Of a stretch of 64,000 nt of DNA, positions 44,801 through 63,793 are shown piece after piece. The DNA lies in NCBI GenBank assembly GCA_032358255.1, contig JAULBX010031481.1, positions 1 to 64,000 on the forward strand, in the 5' to 3' direction. Within the stretch, counting starts at the first letter, position 1; the number at the start of each line of letters is the position of its first letter. A model generated the notes under the pieces. The model was not told the origin of the DNA and ran no database searches. It saw nothing but the letters and a program-made list of their open reading frames with translations. This DNA comes from Heterotrichella gracilis. Its lineage: Eukaryota; Sar; Xanthophyceae; Tribonematales; Xanthonemataceae. The position numbers were made by a program, and so were the translations under genes.

Positions 44801-46473
44801 GCGCACTGGCAGCCACCCTGCAGAGCGGCGCGGCAGTGAGCAACATGCTTGACATGAGCGTGAGAACCCTACCCGGGGACCATATCAGGCCCATGCAGCA
44901 GGTGCTGGGTGAGCTGCCGCCAGAGGTGGCGCAGGTGAGACATCCCTAAAACCTTGGCCAGATGAATGCTGCATTAGAGGTAGGGTTTAGGGTTTACCAC
45001 TGCTCGACATGAGCTTGAGAACCCTTCCTGGGGACCATATCAGGCCCATGCAGCAGGTGTGGGGGAAATTACCGCCAGAGGTGGCGCAGGTGAGACATCC
45101 CTTAAAAACCTTGACCAGGTGAATGCTGCATTGGATTTAGGGTTTAGGTCGGCTGCTGTGCTCAACATGAGCTTGAGAACCCTACCAGGGGATCATGTGC
45201 GGCCCATGCAGCGGATGCTAGGGGAACTGCCGCTTGAGGTGGCGCAGGTGTGTGCTGCATTACTTTCGTACCTTACAGCGCTTTTTTGTTCATGGTTAAG
45301 GATGTAGGATAAAACACCGCGCACCATCACCCCACCCGCAGGCCGAACCAGGCTGCCTCCTCCTCGTTTTCCCTGCTAGGGCGCCTGTCAGCCGTGACCA
45401 CAGAGGCGGGATGGGTCTAGGACCTAGCGTGTTCAGGGTTTATTAAATTGTTTAGGGTGAGGTTGTATAGAGCCTCGCACGCATTTTCGGGGGCCGCATG
45501 TGACACCGAGCACCCCCCTCTCCACCGCAGGCCGCCAACCAGGCCGTCTCCTCACTGCTAGGGCGCCTGTCAGCAATGGCCACTGACGCAGGCAGGGTTA
45601 GGGTTTAAAATGTAGGGTATAGGGTCTAGGCTGTGGGGTCCAGTGCCGCAGCGCACATGCAGGCTGCCGCACGTGTGACACCACAGCTCACCTCACCCGC
45701 AGGCCGCCAACCAGGCTGTTTATTCCTCCTCCTCCCTCCTAGGGCGCCTGCCGCCCATGCCCACAGGGGCGGGCCTGGGATGTAGGGTTTATCATATTCA
45801 GGGTTTAGTGCAGGGTATAAGACTTGGGTTATAAAGGGCCGCAGACGCATTTTCAAGGGCCGCATGTGACACCGAGCACCCCCCACCCCACTGCAGGCCG
45901 CCAACCAGGCCGTCTCCTCCTCGTCTCTACTGCTAGGGCGACTGTCCGCAATGGCCACTGAGGCAGGACTGGGTGCCGCCAGCGCGCAGATTGAGGAGGT
46001 TGCCAAGAACGTGAGCGGGGTGGCCAGCAGCGTGCTCAAGGGGGCCCAGGGGGGCGCAACAGCAGAGGAGATGCAGGTGGGGAGGGGTGGGGTATATTAC
46101 TGCCAAAGGGCATGTCACATTTCTTAACCTTTCAGCAAAAAATTGGCGCATCATCCTTGCCTCTTCACAATGACGCAGCGCTGAAGCATAACCCCGTTCA
46201 TTTCGTGCGTCATAAACGCCAGTGTAGCGCGGGGGTTCAAAACTGCTTTGACTTACGACCCAACCCTTGTGTTTGCCAAGGTTGCCATGCCTGCTTGTGA
46301 GCCAGGACCTTGCTGACCAGGTGGCGTGCTGGAACCCTAATCTCTTGATCCCGAACCCTAAGGATGGTGTTATGCCCACTTTTGTGCAGGAGCTTGCTGA
46401 CGAGGTGGCTCGGTGGATGGGCCTGTCTGTGCCCATGAAGCCATACCCCGCCTTGCCGTCAGCACGGTTTTGA
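41812..46473 (+). CDS. DUF1350 alpha/beta-hydrolase-like protein, plastid
   Basis: Ten exons (41812-41953, 42073-42259, 42529-42682, 42967-43119, 43324-43467, 43763-43843, 44173-44284, 44747-44934, 45897-46076, 46390-46473) join in phase into 474 aa. The N-terminus (~60 residues, Ser/Thr/Arg-rich, few acidic) looks like a transit peptide. The core matches the cyanobacterial/plastid DUF1350 family: VVHFVGGAFVGAAPQLTYR, VIATPFESGFNHL, FGVGHSLGS (nucleophile-elbow-like GHSLG at about 204-208), RAGNALLSFNNKPATDSIPF and RFTSDDLDQT. The family is assumed to be a hydrolase, with the substrate unknown. The C-terminus (AQIEEVAKNVSGVASSV) is helical. This gene carries the densest set of shadow exons on the + strand, around exons 8, 9 and 10. 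Confidence 0.88.
43910..43950 (+). repeat. Shadow of the 3' end of DUF1350 exon 6
   Basis: GGTGCTCAGCTCCGGCGCACTGAAGCAGGTAAACC repeats the end of exon 6 and donor (GGGCTCAGCCCGGCGCTGCTGAAGCAGGTAAAACC, 43818-43852) with a few changes. Confidence 0.85.
44464..44790 (+). repeat. 193-bp tandem duplication across the acceptor of exon 8
   Basis: The word AACAGGGGGATTATAATATC occurs at 44463 and again at 44656. After each comes an intron end, a CCGTCCCCCGCA acceptor region, and the start of exon 8. The upstream copy of the exon breaks at an in-frame TAG (GACTTGGACTAG, about 44584-44595). Here intron sequence and exon start are clearly copied together as one unit, showing that these events are local tandem duplications spanning a splice site. 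Confidence 0.95.
44981..45260 (+). repeat. Two shadows of the 3' end of DUF1350 exon 8
   Basis: About 95 bp of the exon end (MSVRTLPGDHIRPMQQ through EVAQ and its GT donor) recur at about 45000-45095 and 45155-45248. Each is preceded by TTTAGGGTTTA(C/G) words (44981-44996, 45137-45148). Both keep long readable frames but change several residues. Confidence 0.93.
45337..45982 (+). repeat. Four-fold repeat of the 5' end of DUF1350 exon 9
   Basis: Acceptor plus about 80 bp (AANQAVSS..LLGRLSAMATEAG) appear at about 45337, 45525, 45695 and 45891; the last is the real exon. The first copy has frame damage. The second is in frame with a 12-bp deletion, and the third is in frame with several changes. 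Each copy ends near a GGGTTTA or TAGGGTTTA word. Spacing is roughly 190, 170 and 195 bp. Confidence 0.93.
46295..46350 (+). repeat. Shadow of the 5' end of DUF1350 exon 10
   Basis: GGACCTTGCTGACCAGGTGGC repeats GGAGCTTGCTGACGAGGTGGC at the real acceptor (46389/46390), about 87 bp upstream. An AACCCTAA word sits between them. Confidence 0.8.
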
Positions 46474-47163
46474 GGGGGGCCAGGGGTGGGATGGCGCCAA
46501 TGTATACGGAGGAAAGGAAGGGCATAGGAGAAAGCAAACGCATGTCCATGTAGCCGCTGCCAGGTGCAAGCCATATGCCTTCCTGGTGGAAGCTATTGGG
46601 GAATTAACTACACGAGGAATTCAACTTTATTTAGCCCAGGCAGGACCTGTGATGGAGGGACCTTTTTGTGCCCTCGTCCCAGGATGCCAGTTGGGGTTGA
46701 CAATAGCCAATGCTTGACTTGTGAGCTTGCGATGAAATTCAATGTAGACGGGCAAGACCATACATTTACACAGGATCAGGGCCTTTCACCTGGTGGTCCA
46801 CCGGGCTATTAGTAATCATAATGATTATGGTTATTGCAACGTCTTGACAAGGTCAGGACAACCTAATTTGTATACCATACACTATCACTGAATATGGTAA
46901 TGAATCAACCAGTGTGTGCAACAGCTTGTACGATACTGCCACTAGTAGCCAGCTTTTCTCAAAACGCTGCGCAGTACGTTTATTACCAGTTTGCCGCCCA
47001 TGGGCATGACATTGTTACAACAATAGTAGCTCAAGCCACATCAAGCACACGTGGCACACATGCCCACATCCGGTTTGGCCAAATAAAGACTAACATCAAG
47101 CATGGCTCATAATTCGCATTGCGGCAGGCACTCATTGTTTGCACAACCATTGGCAATCGGCCA
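46474..47163. other. Convergent intergenic region
   Basis: Between the stops of DUF1350 and the first F-box gene. No gene seen. Confidence 0.5.
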
Positions 47164-48624
47164 TCAAGTATACTGGGTGTTATCAGGGCATGGCGCCTGG
47201 TCCCCCAGCCACTTAATGCACGCCATATACTCCTCCCATGCCCCCGGCGCCTCCCTCAAATCCACATCCATGTCCTGCGTCACCACCAGCCGCGCTTCCT
47301 CACTGATAGTCATGCTGTAGCTGCCATACCGGCCCTTGATAGTGATCCCCTTGCCAAACAAGCCTGGCGCATAATGATTGCCCCTCCGTTGGCCTTCCCC
47401 AATGTCCTCAATAGTAAACCCATGTCGCCACTGGTACCAACTAATCACCACCAGCTTGTCATTGATGGGCAGCTGTAAGCGCACAGGTGTCCATGGATCC
47501 ACCTCCAACACTGTGAGGTGGGGCATGATGGGCAGCTCCACACTCTCCCCATGCTCGCCGTCTAGGGTCCAAAACTCATACTTCAATACCTCCAGCAGCG
47601 GCATGCCTGCCAGCATTTGTTTCATTCCTTCAACACGCACGCCAGAGAGCCGTAGAGAGGTCAAGTGCTGGAGCTGTGCCAGCGCTGGAGCCAGGTCAAG
47701 ATCCGACTCCTCGCCTTCCTCCAGGTTGAGGGTGAAGGAGCGCAACGACCGGGGCAGGCAATCCGGTGGGATCTGGAGCACCGACTGGCTACTGATCTCC
47801 TCGCCAATTCTCAGTTCTGTGAGTGATGCCATCTGGCGCATGCTGCTGTCAATGGCGACTGGTGTGCGATGGATGGCTGCCCACCCCACCTTCAGCTCCT
47901 TCAGCGCCGGCAAGTTGATGGCCATCAGGCTGCAGTAGCCTGCCGGGAGCCCTGCTCCAAGGTCCAGTCTGGCGAGGTGAGGCAGGAGGGGCAGTGCTGG
48001 CGCCCATGGCTGCACTTCATGCTGCTTGCACACCGTAACACGCAAGGACTGGAGGTTGGCCAGTGCTGTCAGCTCTGCCAAACTGCACTGGGTCAGCTGC
48101 TGAGGCTCGCAGTCCCGCAATTCCAGGTGGGTGAGGCTGGTCAGTCTGCACAAGCTGGACAACAGCTGGCCTGCTGCGGGGCCGCAGAAGGGCAGCCCTT
48201 GCAAGCACTGGATGTGCCCAAGGTGGTATATCACATGCTGCCAGCCAGCCGCATCCTGTGTGACTCTATACGCATCTTGCGTGGACATGAAGGTCCCGAT
48301 GGCATGAACACACTGCCCGGACAGGTGCAAGTCTTGTGTGGCTGCCAGCCTGGGCAGCATCCACTGCAGGAAGGCAGTGCGGTGTGCAACCACCAGGGGA
48401 GAAGCACACAGTGCTCCCGGTCTTGGAAACGCCACTCGCCACAGAAGTACCCTGCTCCACACCTCGCTTGGACCGGAGAGGGCTGCCCGCCAGCGCTTGC
48501 ACACCAGCTGTAAGCGAAGTACTTCTGCCGGAGTAGTGCTCTTTTCCACCTTGCTGAATATGTGCTGCAGTGCCTCTTCGGGCAGGCTGTGGATGGTCAC
48601 GGGTTCTGAGCTGCCAGACGCCAT
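47164..48624 (-). CDS. F-box/LRR protein, copy 1 of a tandem array
   Basis: A single-exon frame from ATG 48624 encodes 486 aa. Residues ~8-55 are an F-box (IHSLPEEALQHIFSKV, LRLQLVCKRWRAAL, SEVWSRVLLW), which binds Skp1 in SCF ubiquitin ligases. After it come irregular leucine-rich repeats (LTSLTHLELRDCEPQQLTQ, LANLQSLRVTVC, LTSLRLSGVRVEGM). The C-terminal ~90 residues form a distinct block (KGITIKGRYGSYSMTISEEA, ARLVVTQDMDVDL) shared by all three copies. The target is unknown. It lacks introns, unlike its neighbours, which hints at an origin by retroposition before tandem amplification. Confidence 0.88.
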   Translation of the reverse strand: MASGSSEPVTIHSLPEEALQHIFSKVEKSTTPAEVLRLQLVCKRWRAALSGPSEVWSRVLLWRVAFPRPGALCASPLVVAHRTAFLQWMLPRLAATQDLHLSGQCVHAIGTFMSTQDAYRVTQDAAGWQHVIYHLGHIQCLQGLPFCGPAAGQLLSSLCRLTSLTHLELRDCEPQQLTQCSLAELTALANLQSLRVTVCKQHEVQPWAPALPLLPHLARLDLGAGLPAGYCSLMAINLPALKELKVGWAAIHRTPVAIDSSMRQMASLTELRIGEEISSQSVLQIPPDCLPRSLRSFTLNLEEGEESDLDLAPALAQLQHLTSLRLSGVRVEGMKQMLAGMPLLEVLKYEFWTLDGEHGESVELPIMPHLTVLEVDPWTPVRLQLPINDKLVVISWYQWRHGFTIEDIGEGQRRGNHYAPGLFGKGITIKGRYGSYSMTISEEARLVVTQDMDVDLREAPGAWEEYMACIKWLGDQAPCPDNTQYT

Positions 48625-49628
48625 TGCTCTCCAAGGCACCAATCCGCTGAAGAAGTGTGTGTTCTGGTGGGCGAAGGAGGACAGCAGCTGGTCTCTACTG
48701 ACTAGGGTGGACGCAACCTGCAGGTGTGGTGTTTGTGAGTGTGCCAGAGGGTTTTGCAGTGTTTGGGTCTAGCCATAATGAGCATCAGTTACTTCACGTG
48801 CAACGTCCTGCTGGTATGAACATATCACCAGCGATAGTAACCCATGTGAGCCGCGAACACCACAAAGGTATGCAACAGTAGTGGGTATTTCTGTGCGCAC
48901 ACCTTCCATGCAACTTATAGAGGGGTGGTAAGCCGCTCACCTGTCAAAACGGCTCAGTCACGGAGAGAATAGCTTTGTTTATTGCATAGAGATGAACCCA
49001 ACCACCCAAGCTTCAACATTGTTGACTTCATTAAGCTTCCTCTTGTGTGGAGTTCGTCCAAACATGTGGCTGGCAGTCGAGTGGCCCATACCTCAACATC
49101 GACTTGGTAGAACAAAGACTTCTTAACGTACCAGGTGTAACAACGCTGCTTTTGATTCCAGGTAACCGTCGCTGTCGTATGCAAAGATGTCATGGCATAT
49201 GCATGCATGCATTGTTTAGGGTTTAGGACAAACCCTAAACCCTGAGATATGAGGCTTCATTGAGGCTGCCTGTTGAGCAGGGTGTGTTAGGACACGCATC
49301 GCTCACACTGCAAATTGTGCTACATCTCATAACCCTGCTGCCTGTAAGCAGCTATTATTTTCAATACCCTTCAGGCGTGACACGCTGTGATATGCTGCAT
49401 GCGGTGGCAACGACACTGAGTTATACCTGAGTCAGGTCAGAGCCGGTCAGATAGAGTAAGAAACTATGCAGCGAGGCTCTGAAGTGCACAAGTAAGACAA
49501 TCAGCATCATGCACATATAGATTGTGCTGTTGAGCCACGGCAAAGCAAAAACCAACATCAAGGATGGGTCAAGATACGAGCCTGCACTTTGGCGCTAGCC
49601 ATCAATGTTCTGCGCAACCAACAAGTCA
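48625..49628. other. Spacer between F-box copies 1 and 2
   Basis: Upstream region of copy 1 and 3' flank of copy 2. Has a facing pair TTTAGGGTTTAGG and CCCTAAACCCTGA at 49214-49245, which would form a small hairpin. No other gene. Confidence 0.55.
49213..49245. repeat. Facing telomere-like words, F-box spacer
   Basis: GTTTAGGGTTTAGG followed closely by CCCTAAACCCTGA. These head-to-head interstitial telomeric words lie outside any gene, showing that the words are not confined to introns. Confidence 0.9.
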
Positions 49629-51067
49629 TCAAGCAAACTCGGTACTGTCAGGGCATGGAGCCTGGTCACCCAACCACTTAATGCACCCCATGTACTCTTC
49701 CCATGCCCCCGGCGCCTTCCTCAAATCCGCATCCATGTCCTGTGTCACCACCAGCCGCATCTCCTCACTGATAGTCATGTTGTAGCTGCCATACCGGCCC
49801 TTAATGCTGATCCCCTTGCCAAAAAAGTCTAGCGAATCATCACTGACCCTCCGTTGACCGTCCCCAGTGTCCTCGATTGAAAACTCTTCTGGCCACTTGT
49901 ACCAATTAACCACCGCCAGCTTCTCATTGATGGGTAGCTGTAGGTGCACAGGCGTCCAGGGGTCGACGTCAAGGAATATGAGGTGGGGCATGACGGGCAG
50001 CTCCAGACTCTCCCCACGCGCACCGTCTAGGGTCCAGTACTGGTACACCAGCCCCTTGAGCAGCGGCATGCATGCCAGCACTTGCGTCATCCCTTCGACA
50101 TGCACCCCAGCAAGCTCAAGGGAAGGTCAAATGCTGGAGCTGTGCCAGAGCTGGAGCCAGATCAAGGTTCGATTCCTCGTCTTCCTCCAGGCTAAGTGCA
50201 AAGAAGCGCAACGACATGGGGAGGCAATCCGGCGGGATGTGCAGCTTTGATAGGCCCTCTCCATCGCCTATGGACAAGTGTGCGAGTGCTGTCATCTGCC
50301 GCATGCTGCCTTCAATCACGACTGGCTTAACATGGCTGCCTGCCCACCACACCTTCAGCTCCTGCAGCCCCGGCAAGTTGGTGGCCATCAGGCTGCAGTA
50401 ATCTTCCGGGCCCCGCTCCAAGATGCAGGCTTGTGAGGTGAGGAAGACGGGGCAGTGCTGGCGCCCATGGGTATCGGTTTTGTTGCTGCGTGCACACCGT
50501 AACATGCAGGGACTGGAGGTTGACCAGTGCTGTCAGCTCTGCCAAAGGTTGTTGGGTCAACTGCTGAGGCTCGCAGTCCAGCAATTCCAAGTGGGTGAGG
50601 CTGGTCAGTTGGCACACGCTGGACAACAACTGGTCTGCAGATGGGCCGCAGAAGGGCAGTTGTCGCAAGCACTGGATGTTGCCAAGGTGTTCTACCACCC
50701 GCTGCCAGCCAGCCGCATCCTGTGTGACGTTGAGCCTTCCAGGCCCATGATCACAGCGCCCAAACAGGTCCAAGTCTTGTGTGGCTGCCAGCCTGGGCAG
50801 CAACCACTGCAGGAACGCACTGCGGTGAACCCCCAGGCAAGCAGAGGGCCGTGCAGCATCCCATCCCATGCTTGCCACTCGCCACAGCTGAACACTGCTC
50901 CACACCTCGCTTGGACCAGACAGGGCTGCCCGCCAGCGCTTGCACACGAGCTGCAAGTGGAGTATATTGTGGAAGTCCGTGCTCCGTTGCACCCTGCTGA
51001 ATATGTGCTGCAGTGCCTCATCGGGAAGGCTGTGGATGGTCACGGAATTGGAGCTGCCAGGCGCCAT
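49629..51067 (-). pseudogene. F-box/LRR copy 2, broken by two frameshifts
   Basis: Homologous along its whole length to copies 1 and 3, starting MAPGSSNSVTIHSLPDEALQ (ATG 51067) and ending WLGDQAPCPDSTEFA (stop 49629). The frame breaks at about 50410-50420 (2 bp missing compared with copies 1 and 3, within LHLGAG..YCSLMATN). It breaks again near 50120-50127 (one extra base after LAQLQHLT). The first 210 or so codons, with the F-box, stay open, so a truncated F-box protein of about 246 aa could still be made. Without an intron model that restores the frame, I call it a pseudogene. Sequencing error is an alternative that the other copies cannot rule out. Confidence 0.82.
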
Positions 51068-52084
51068 TGCTGCTCAGAGCAGCAGACAGTTGAAGAAGGT
51101 TCCAGCGGCGGTGGAGGTCAACAAGCTGGTGTCCACTGGGTGGACGTAACCTGCAGTTTTGGTATTTGTGAGTGTGGCACAAGAGATCATGGGGTTTAGG
51201 GCTAGCCATGATCGATATGTACAAGAGCAATGGTCGAGCACCCAGGTGGCCATACTCAGGTACAACAAGGTTGATAATCTGTTTGCATCACCAGCGACAA
51301 TAACCCAAGTAAGCTGCGAACACCACGAAGGTATGCAGGAGTAGTGAGTGTACACACCTGGCATGCAACTTGCAACTTATAAGTGGGGTGGCGGCGCTCA
51401 CTTGACAAAACGGCTCAGTCACGGATAGAAGAACTTGAAACCTTTGGGTATTGAAAAGAGATCAGCCTGGGCTTCGAGGTTGGGTTGACCAAGCTTCCCT
51501 TGGTGCACATTCGAAGAATGTGGCTGGCAGTCGAGTGGCCCATACCTCAACATTACAGTAGATACAAAAATCCATTTAGGTACCACGCCCAATAATGCTG
51601 CTTTTGATCGCAGGCAGCCGTCGGTGTCGTATGCAAAAAGTGTGGCATATGCATGCATGCATTGTTTAGGGTTTTGGATTAACCCTTAATCCTGGTACAG
51701 GAGGCCTCATTAAGCAGGCCTGCTGCCTGTAAGCAGGATGAGTCAAGAACAGGTATCGCTCACACTGAAAATTGTGTTCCATCTCATAGCCTGCTGCCTG
51801 TAAGCAGCGACCAGGTCAAGGCCTGTCAGATAGAGTATGAAAGTATGCAGCGCAATTTCGAAGTGCACAAGCAAGCTCATGTGCTGAAAGTGATGAAAAC
51901 GCTAAGCAACGCTGCATTCATGGCTGCTCACATATTAGGAGCCAAGCCAGAGGACTAAAACATAAATCTTGAACGCCAAGGGGCCTGGGCCAGCCATTAG
52001 CTCTACACAGTCAAGCTGAGACACTCAGCATTATGCACATGGAGTGTGCTCTTGAGCCACGCAAAAATCCACATCAAGGATAAC
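51068..52084. other. Spacer between F-box copies 2 and 3
   Basis: Homologous to the preceding spacer in its first part (TGCATGCATGCATTGTTTAGGG near 51649). Otherwise no feature seen. Confidence 0.55.
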
Positions 52085-53584
52085 TCAAGACCGTCTGTCA
52101 TGCGCCTGCACATTGGCAAGCCACCAAAGTTCCGCGCAACCAATCAGTAATGACCAAGTGTAGTCAGTGCCGTCAGAGCGAGGGGCCTGGTCCCCCAGCC
52201 ACTTGATGCACCCCATGTACTGCTCCCATGCCCCCGCCGCCTCCCTCAAATCCACATCCATGTCCTGCGTCACCACCAGCCGCATGTCCTCACTGATAGT
52301 CATGCTGTAGCTGCCAAACCGGTCCTTGATCGTGATGCCCTTGCCAAACAAGCCTGGCGCATAATGATTGCCCCTTCGTTGGCCGTCCACAGTGTCCTCA
52401 ATAGTAAACCCATGTGGCCACTTGTACCAACTAATCACCCTCAGCTCTTCACTGATGGGCAGCTGTAGGTGCACGGGCGTCCAGGGATCGACCTCCAGCG
52501 ATGTAAGGTGGGGCATGATGGGCAGCTCCAGCCTCTCCCCGGTTTCATTGTTTCGCGTCCAAAACTCATACATCAGCACCTCCAGCAGGGGCAGGCCAGC
52601 CAGCACTTGTGTCATCCCCTCGATGTGCACGCCAGACAGCCGTAGAGAGGTCAAGTGCTGGAGCTGCGCCAGCGCCTGGGTCAGGTCAACTTCCGGCTCC
52701 TCGCCTTCCTCAATGTTGAGGGCAAAGGAGCGCAACGACAGGGGTAGGCAGCCCTGTGGGATGTCCAGCACCGATAGGCGCTCGCCGTCGCCAAGCCTCA
52801 GCTCTGTGAGCAATGTCATCCGCCGCATGCTGCTCTCGACGACGACTGGTGTGACATGCATTCCTGCCCAGCCAACCTCCAGCTCCTTCAGCGCCGGCAA
52901 GTTGGTGGCCATCAAGCTGCAGTAGCATGGCGGGAGCCCTGCTCCAAGATGCAAGCTTGTGAGGTGAGGAAGGAGGGGCAGTGGTGGTGCCCATAGTAGC
53001 CACTCATGCCGCGCGCACACTGTGAAACGCAGGGACCGCAGGTTGCCGAGTGCTGTCAGCTCTGCCAAAGAGTGTTGGGTCATCTGCTGAGGCTCGCAGC
53101 TCCGCAGGGCCAGGTGGGCGAGGTTGGAGAATCGGCACACGCTGGCCAACAGCCGGCCTGCTGCGGGGCCGCAGAAGGGCAGTCCCCGCAAGTTGAATAT
53201 GTTGCCAAGGTTGCTTACCACCCGCTGCCATCCAGCCGCATCCTGTGTGACTCTATACGCTCCATTCCCGTGTAAACGCTGCCCTATCAGGTTCAAGTCT
53301 TGTGTGGACGCCAGCCTGGGCAGCATCCACTGCAGGAAGGCAGTGCGGTGCGCAACCACCAGGGGAGAAGAGCACTGTGAGCCCTGTCTGGGAAGCGCCA
53401 CTCGCCACATATCAATGCAGCTCCACACCTCGCTTGGACCGGACAGGGCTGCCCGCCAGCGCTTGCACACCAGCTGCAAGCGAAGTACTTCTGCCGGAGT
53501 AGTGTCCACCTGGCTGAATATGTGCTGCAGTGTCTCATCGGGCAGGCTGTGGATGGTCACGGGTTTGGAGCTGCCAGCCGCCAT
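52085..53584 (-). CDS. F-box/LRR protein, copy 3 of the tandem array
   Basis: A single open frame from ATG 53584 encodes 499 aa: F-box (IHSLPDETLQHIFSQV, LRLQLVCKRWRAALSGPSEV), LRRs, and the shared C-terminal block (KGITIKDRFGSYSMTISEDM). Unlike copies 1 and 2, the frame does not stop after SDGTDYT but continues about 19 residues (ending QAHDRRS), because the ancestral stop is absent. Open frame continues upstream to 53704 without an ATG. An SCF substrate-receptor role is inferred from the domains. This copy and copy 1 look functional; copy 2 does not. Confidence 0.88.
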   Translation of the reverse strand: MAAGSSKPVTIHSLPDETLQHIFSQVDTTPAEVLRLQLVCKRWRAALSGPSEVWSCIDMWRVALPRQGSQCSSPLVVAHRTAFLQWMLPRLASTQDLNLIGQRLHGNGAYRVTQDAAGWQRVVSNLGNIFNLRGLPFCGPAAGRLLASVCRFSNLAHLALRSCEPQQMTQHSLAELTALGNLRSLRFTVCARHEWLLWAPPLPLLPHLTSLHLGAGLPPCYCSLMATNLPALKELEVGWAGMHVTPVVVESSMRRMTLLTELRLGDGERLSVLDIPQGCLPLSLRSFALNIEEGEEPEVDLTQALAQLQHLTSLRLSGVHIEGMTQVLAGLPLLEVLMYEFWTRNNETGERLELPIMPHLTSLEVDPWTPVHLQLPISEELRVISWYKWPHGFTIEDTVDGQRRGNHYAPGLFGKGITIKDRFGSYSMTISEDMRLVVTQDMDVDLREAAGAWEQYMGCIKWLGDQAPRSDGTDYTWSLLIGCAELWWLANVQAHDRRS

Positions 53585-55229
53585 TGCTGCCCAGGGAACG
53601 AGTCCCTCTGAAGGTGGGCGAAGGAGGGCAACAGCCGATCTTCTATGACTGTCTGGGTCCACCTGCAGGTGTGAGGGTGTATGCGTGTTCCAAAGGGGGT
53701 GCAAAGTGTCTTTGCTACCCTGGCCACAAGCTGGTATCCACTAGGTGGACGCAAGTGTGGTGTTTTTGAGTGTGACATAGATCATGGGATTTGGTGCTAT
53801 AGCCATAGGCACCCGGGCCCAGTGTCCCCATTCTCAGCTGCTTCACCTCTGCTTACGAAATACCAGCGATACAACTAAATAAGTTGCGAACACCAAAAAG
53901 GTATGCGATACCTCCTGCACAATACTGTATGCATGCATGCATGGCTTGCCACAGTAGATGGAATGTGGGTTGGGAGGCGCTTACCTGTCAAAAGCCGGCA
54001 GGGAAACGGCTGGGCAACGGATAGAAGAGCTTGAGGACCAGTTATTGTGTAGAGATCAACCCACCAACCCACTTCAAAGCTTGATCAAGTGTGGACTTTC
54101 CGGAAGTGGCTGGCAGTCGAGTGGCCCAACAAACACGCAAGTACATAAAACTGGTCAAAGGCCCCTTGATGTTCCTGCCGCGCCTGCGTGTAACGCTGCT
54201 TCGCAGGCAGTCGTCGATGTCGTACGCATAGTTGTGGAGTACGGCATGTATGCATGCACTGGCACCCAGGCTGGGCTGTAGCGCGCTCAGTACAAGAGGT
54301 ATATCCAGCTGGAGGCTGCCACCTGCTTGTTGAGCAGGGTGGGTTATGCCCCACATGGCTCACACTCCAATTATGTTCCGTGTCAACACCTGCTGCCTGT
54401 TTTGCAAGGTCTGATAGCTCCTTGGCCAAGTTCACTGTATTGCTTGAAGAAGGCTCTGCAGTGCAACAAACCTGAGGTTGTTTTTGCACCTCACAACAAC
54501 AATTGTGACTGGTGGCGTCAACGCAAGCCCAAATATTTTTTTAAATAGTGGCATACTGTTACAGGCATATGTGACAATGAAATGGTTTGCCAAATTGATT
54601 GCATTATTGTTCAGCCTGATCAGGTTCATGAACACAACACAAATCTGCAATACTACAAGGTCAGGTACCCAGTAGACACCCTCAGGGAGAATTCTAAACC
54701 CTTCTGTATCATATTTGTACGGCTTTGTATAATGTCAGCACCCACGCGTCTTATCAGCCAATATAAAATGACATCCAGTGTAGTCCAATAATAGCGATTT
54801 GCCACTCCCGACATCCTTTTCCGCCCTAAGATTCAACATAGGTTTACTCCACTGTGCACTATCAGGACAGGATCCTGGAAAAATTGTTGCCATACTAGCT
54901 GCCCCAAAACGCTGCCAGGCTGCACTCAATTGCCAAAAACATATTTATAATCCTGAAAATTACGGGCACATGCGTTCTAGTGCCTTGAAAAAGCATGCGT
55001 TTCTATCCAAGGGCCATCCTTCGAGGATGCATGAGCCACCCTGCTACCCTGAGCATGCAATTTCATATTGGCAAATTCTCGGAGGCCGCCTACCACGTGC
55101 GGCAGCCCGAGGCAGTATTCCCGTGTACCCCAGCTCTAACCCCTCTTCTTTGAAACACCTGATCCCGCCCATCCCCCATCCCCACCCCCATACCCCCACT
55201 AGGGTTTTCACGAAATGTTTTCCAAAACC
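53585..55229. other. 1.65-kb region between F-box copy 3 and the transhydrogenase stop
   Basis: The first ~850 bp resemble the other F-box upstream spacers (GTATGCATGCATGCATGG near 53929). The rest (54450-55229) is A/T-richer and has no gene I recognise. It is the 3' flank of the transhydrogenase gene. Confidence 0.5.

Positions 55230-63793
<8,564 letters not shown>

Larger units (their letters stand above)
47164..54450 (-). repeat. Three tandem ~2.5-kb units, each with an F-box/LRR gene and its flank
   Basis: Not only the genes but also their spacers are alike. CGGCTCAGTCACGGA occurs at 48950 and 51410 with a diverged version near 54000. ATATGCATGCATGCATTGTTTAGGG occurs (split across lines) near 49198 and 51648. 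CTGCTGCCTGTAAGCAG recurs in units 1 and 2. Spacing is about 2.46 and 2.6 kb. Confidence 0.9.

Noticed and set aside
45155-45248. Copy of DUF1350 exon 8 end as a genuine additional exon
   Set aside because: Its only nearby AG acceptor (GGGTTTAG) would join it out of frame with exon 8. The real exon 9 follows exon 8 in phase without it.
47378-48513. Long + strand frames over the F-box genes
   Set aside because: They mirror the codon bias of the genuine F-box/LRR genes on the other strand; the same antisense frames appear in all three copies.
50164-50180. GGTTCGATTCCTC resembling a tRNA B box
   Set aside because: It lies inside F-box coding sequence (Leu-Asp-rich stretch), and no A box or acceptor-stem pairing is found at the right distance.
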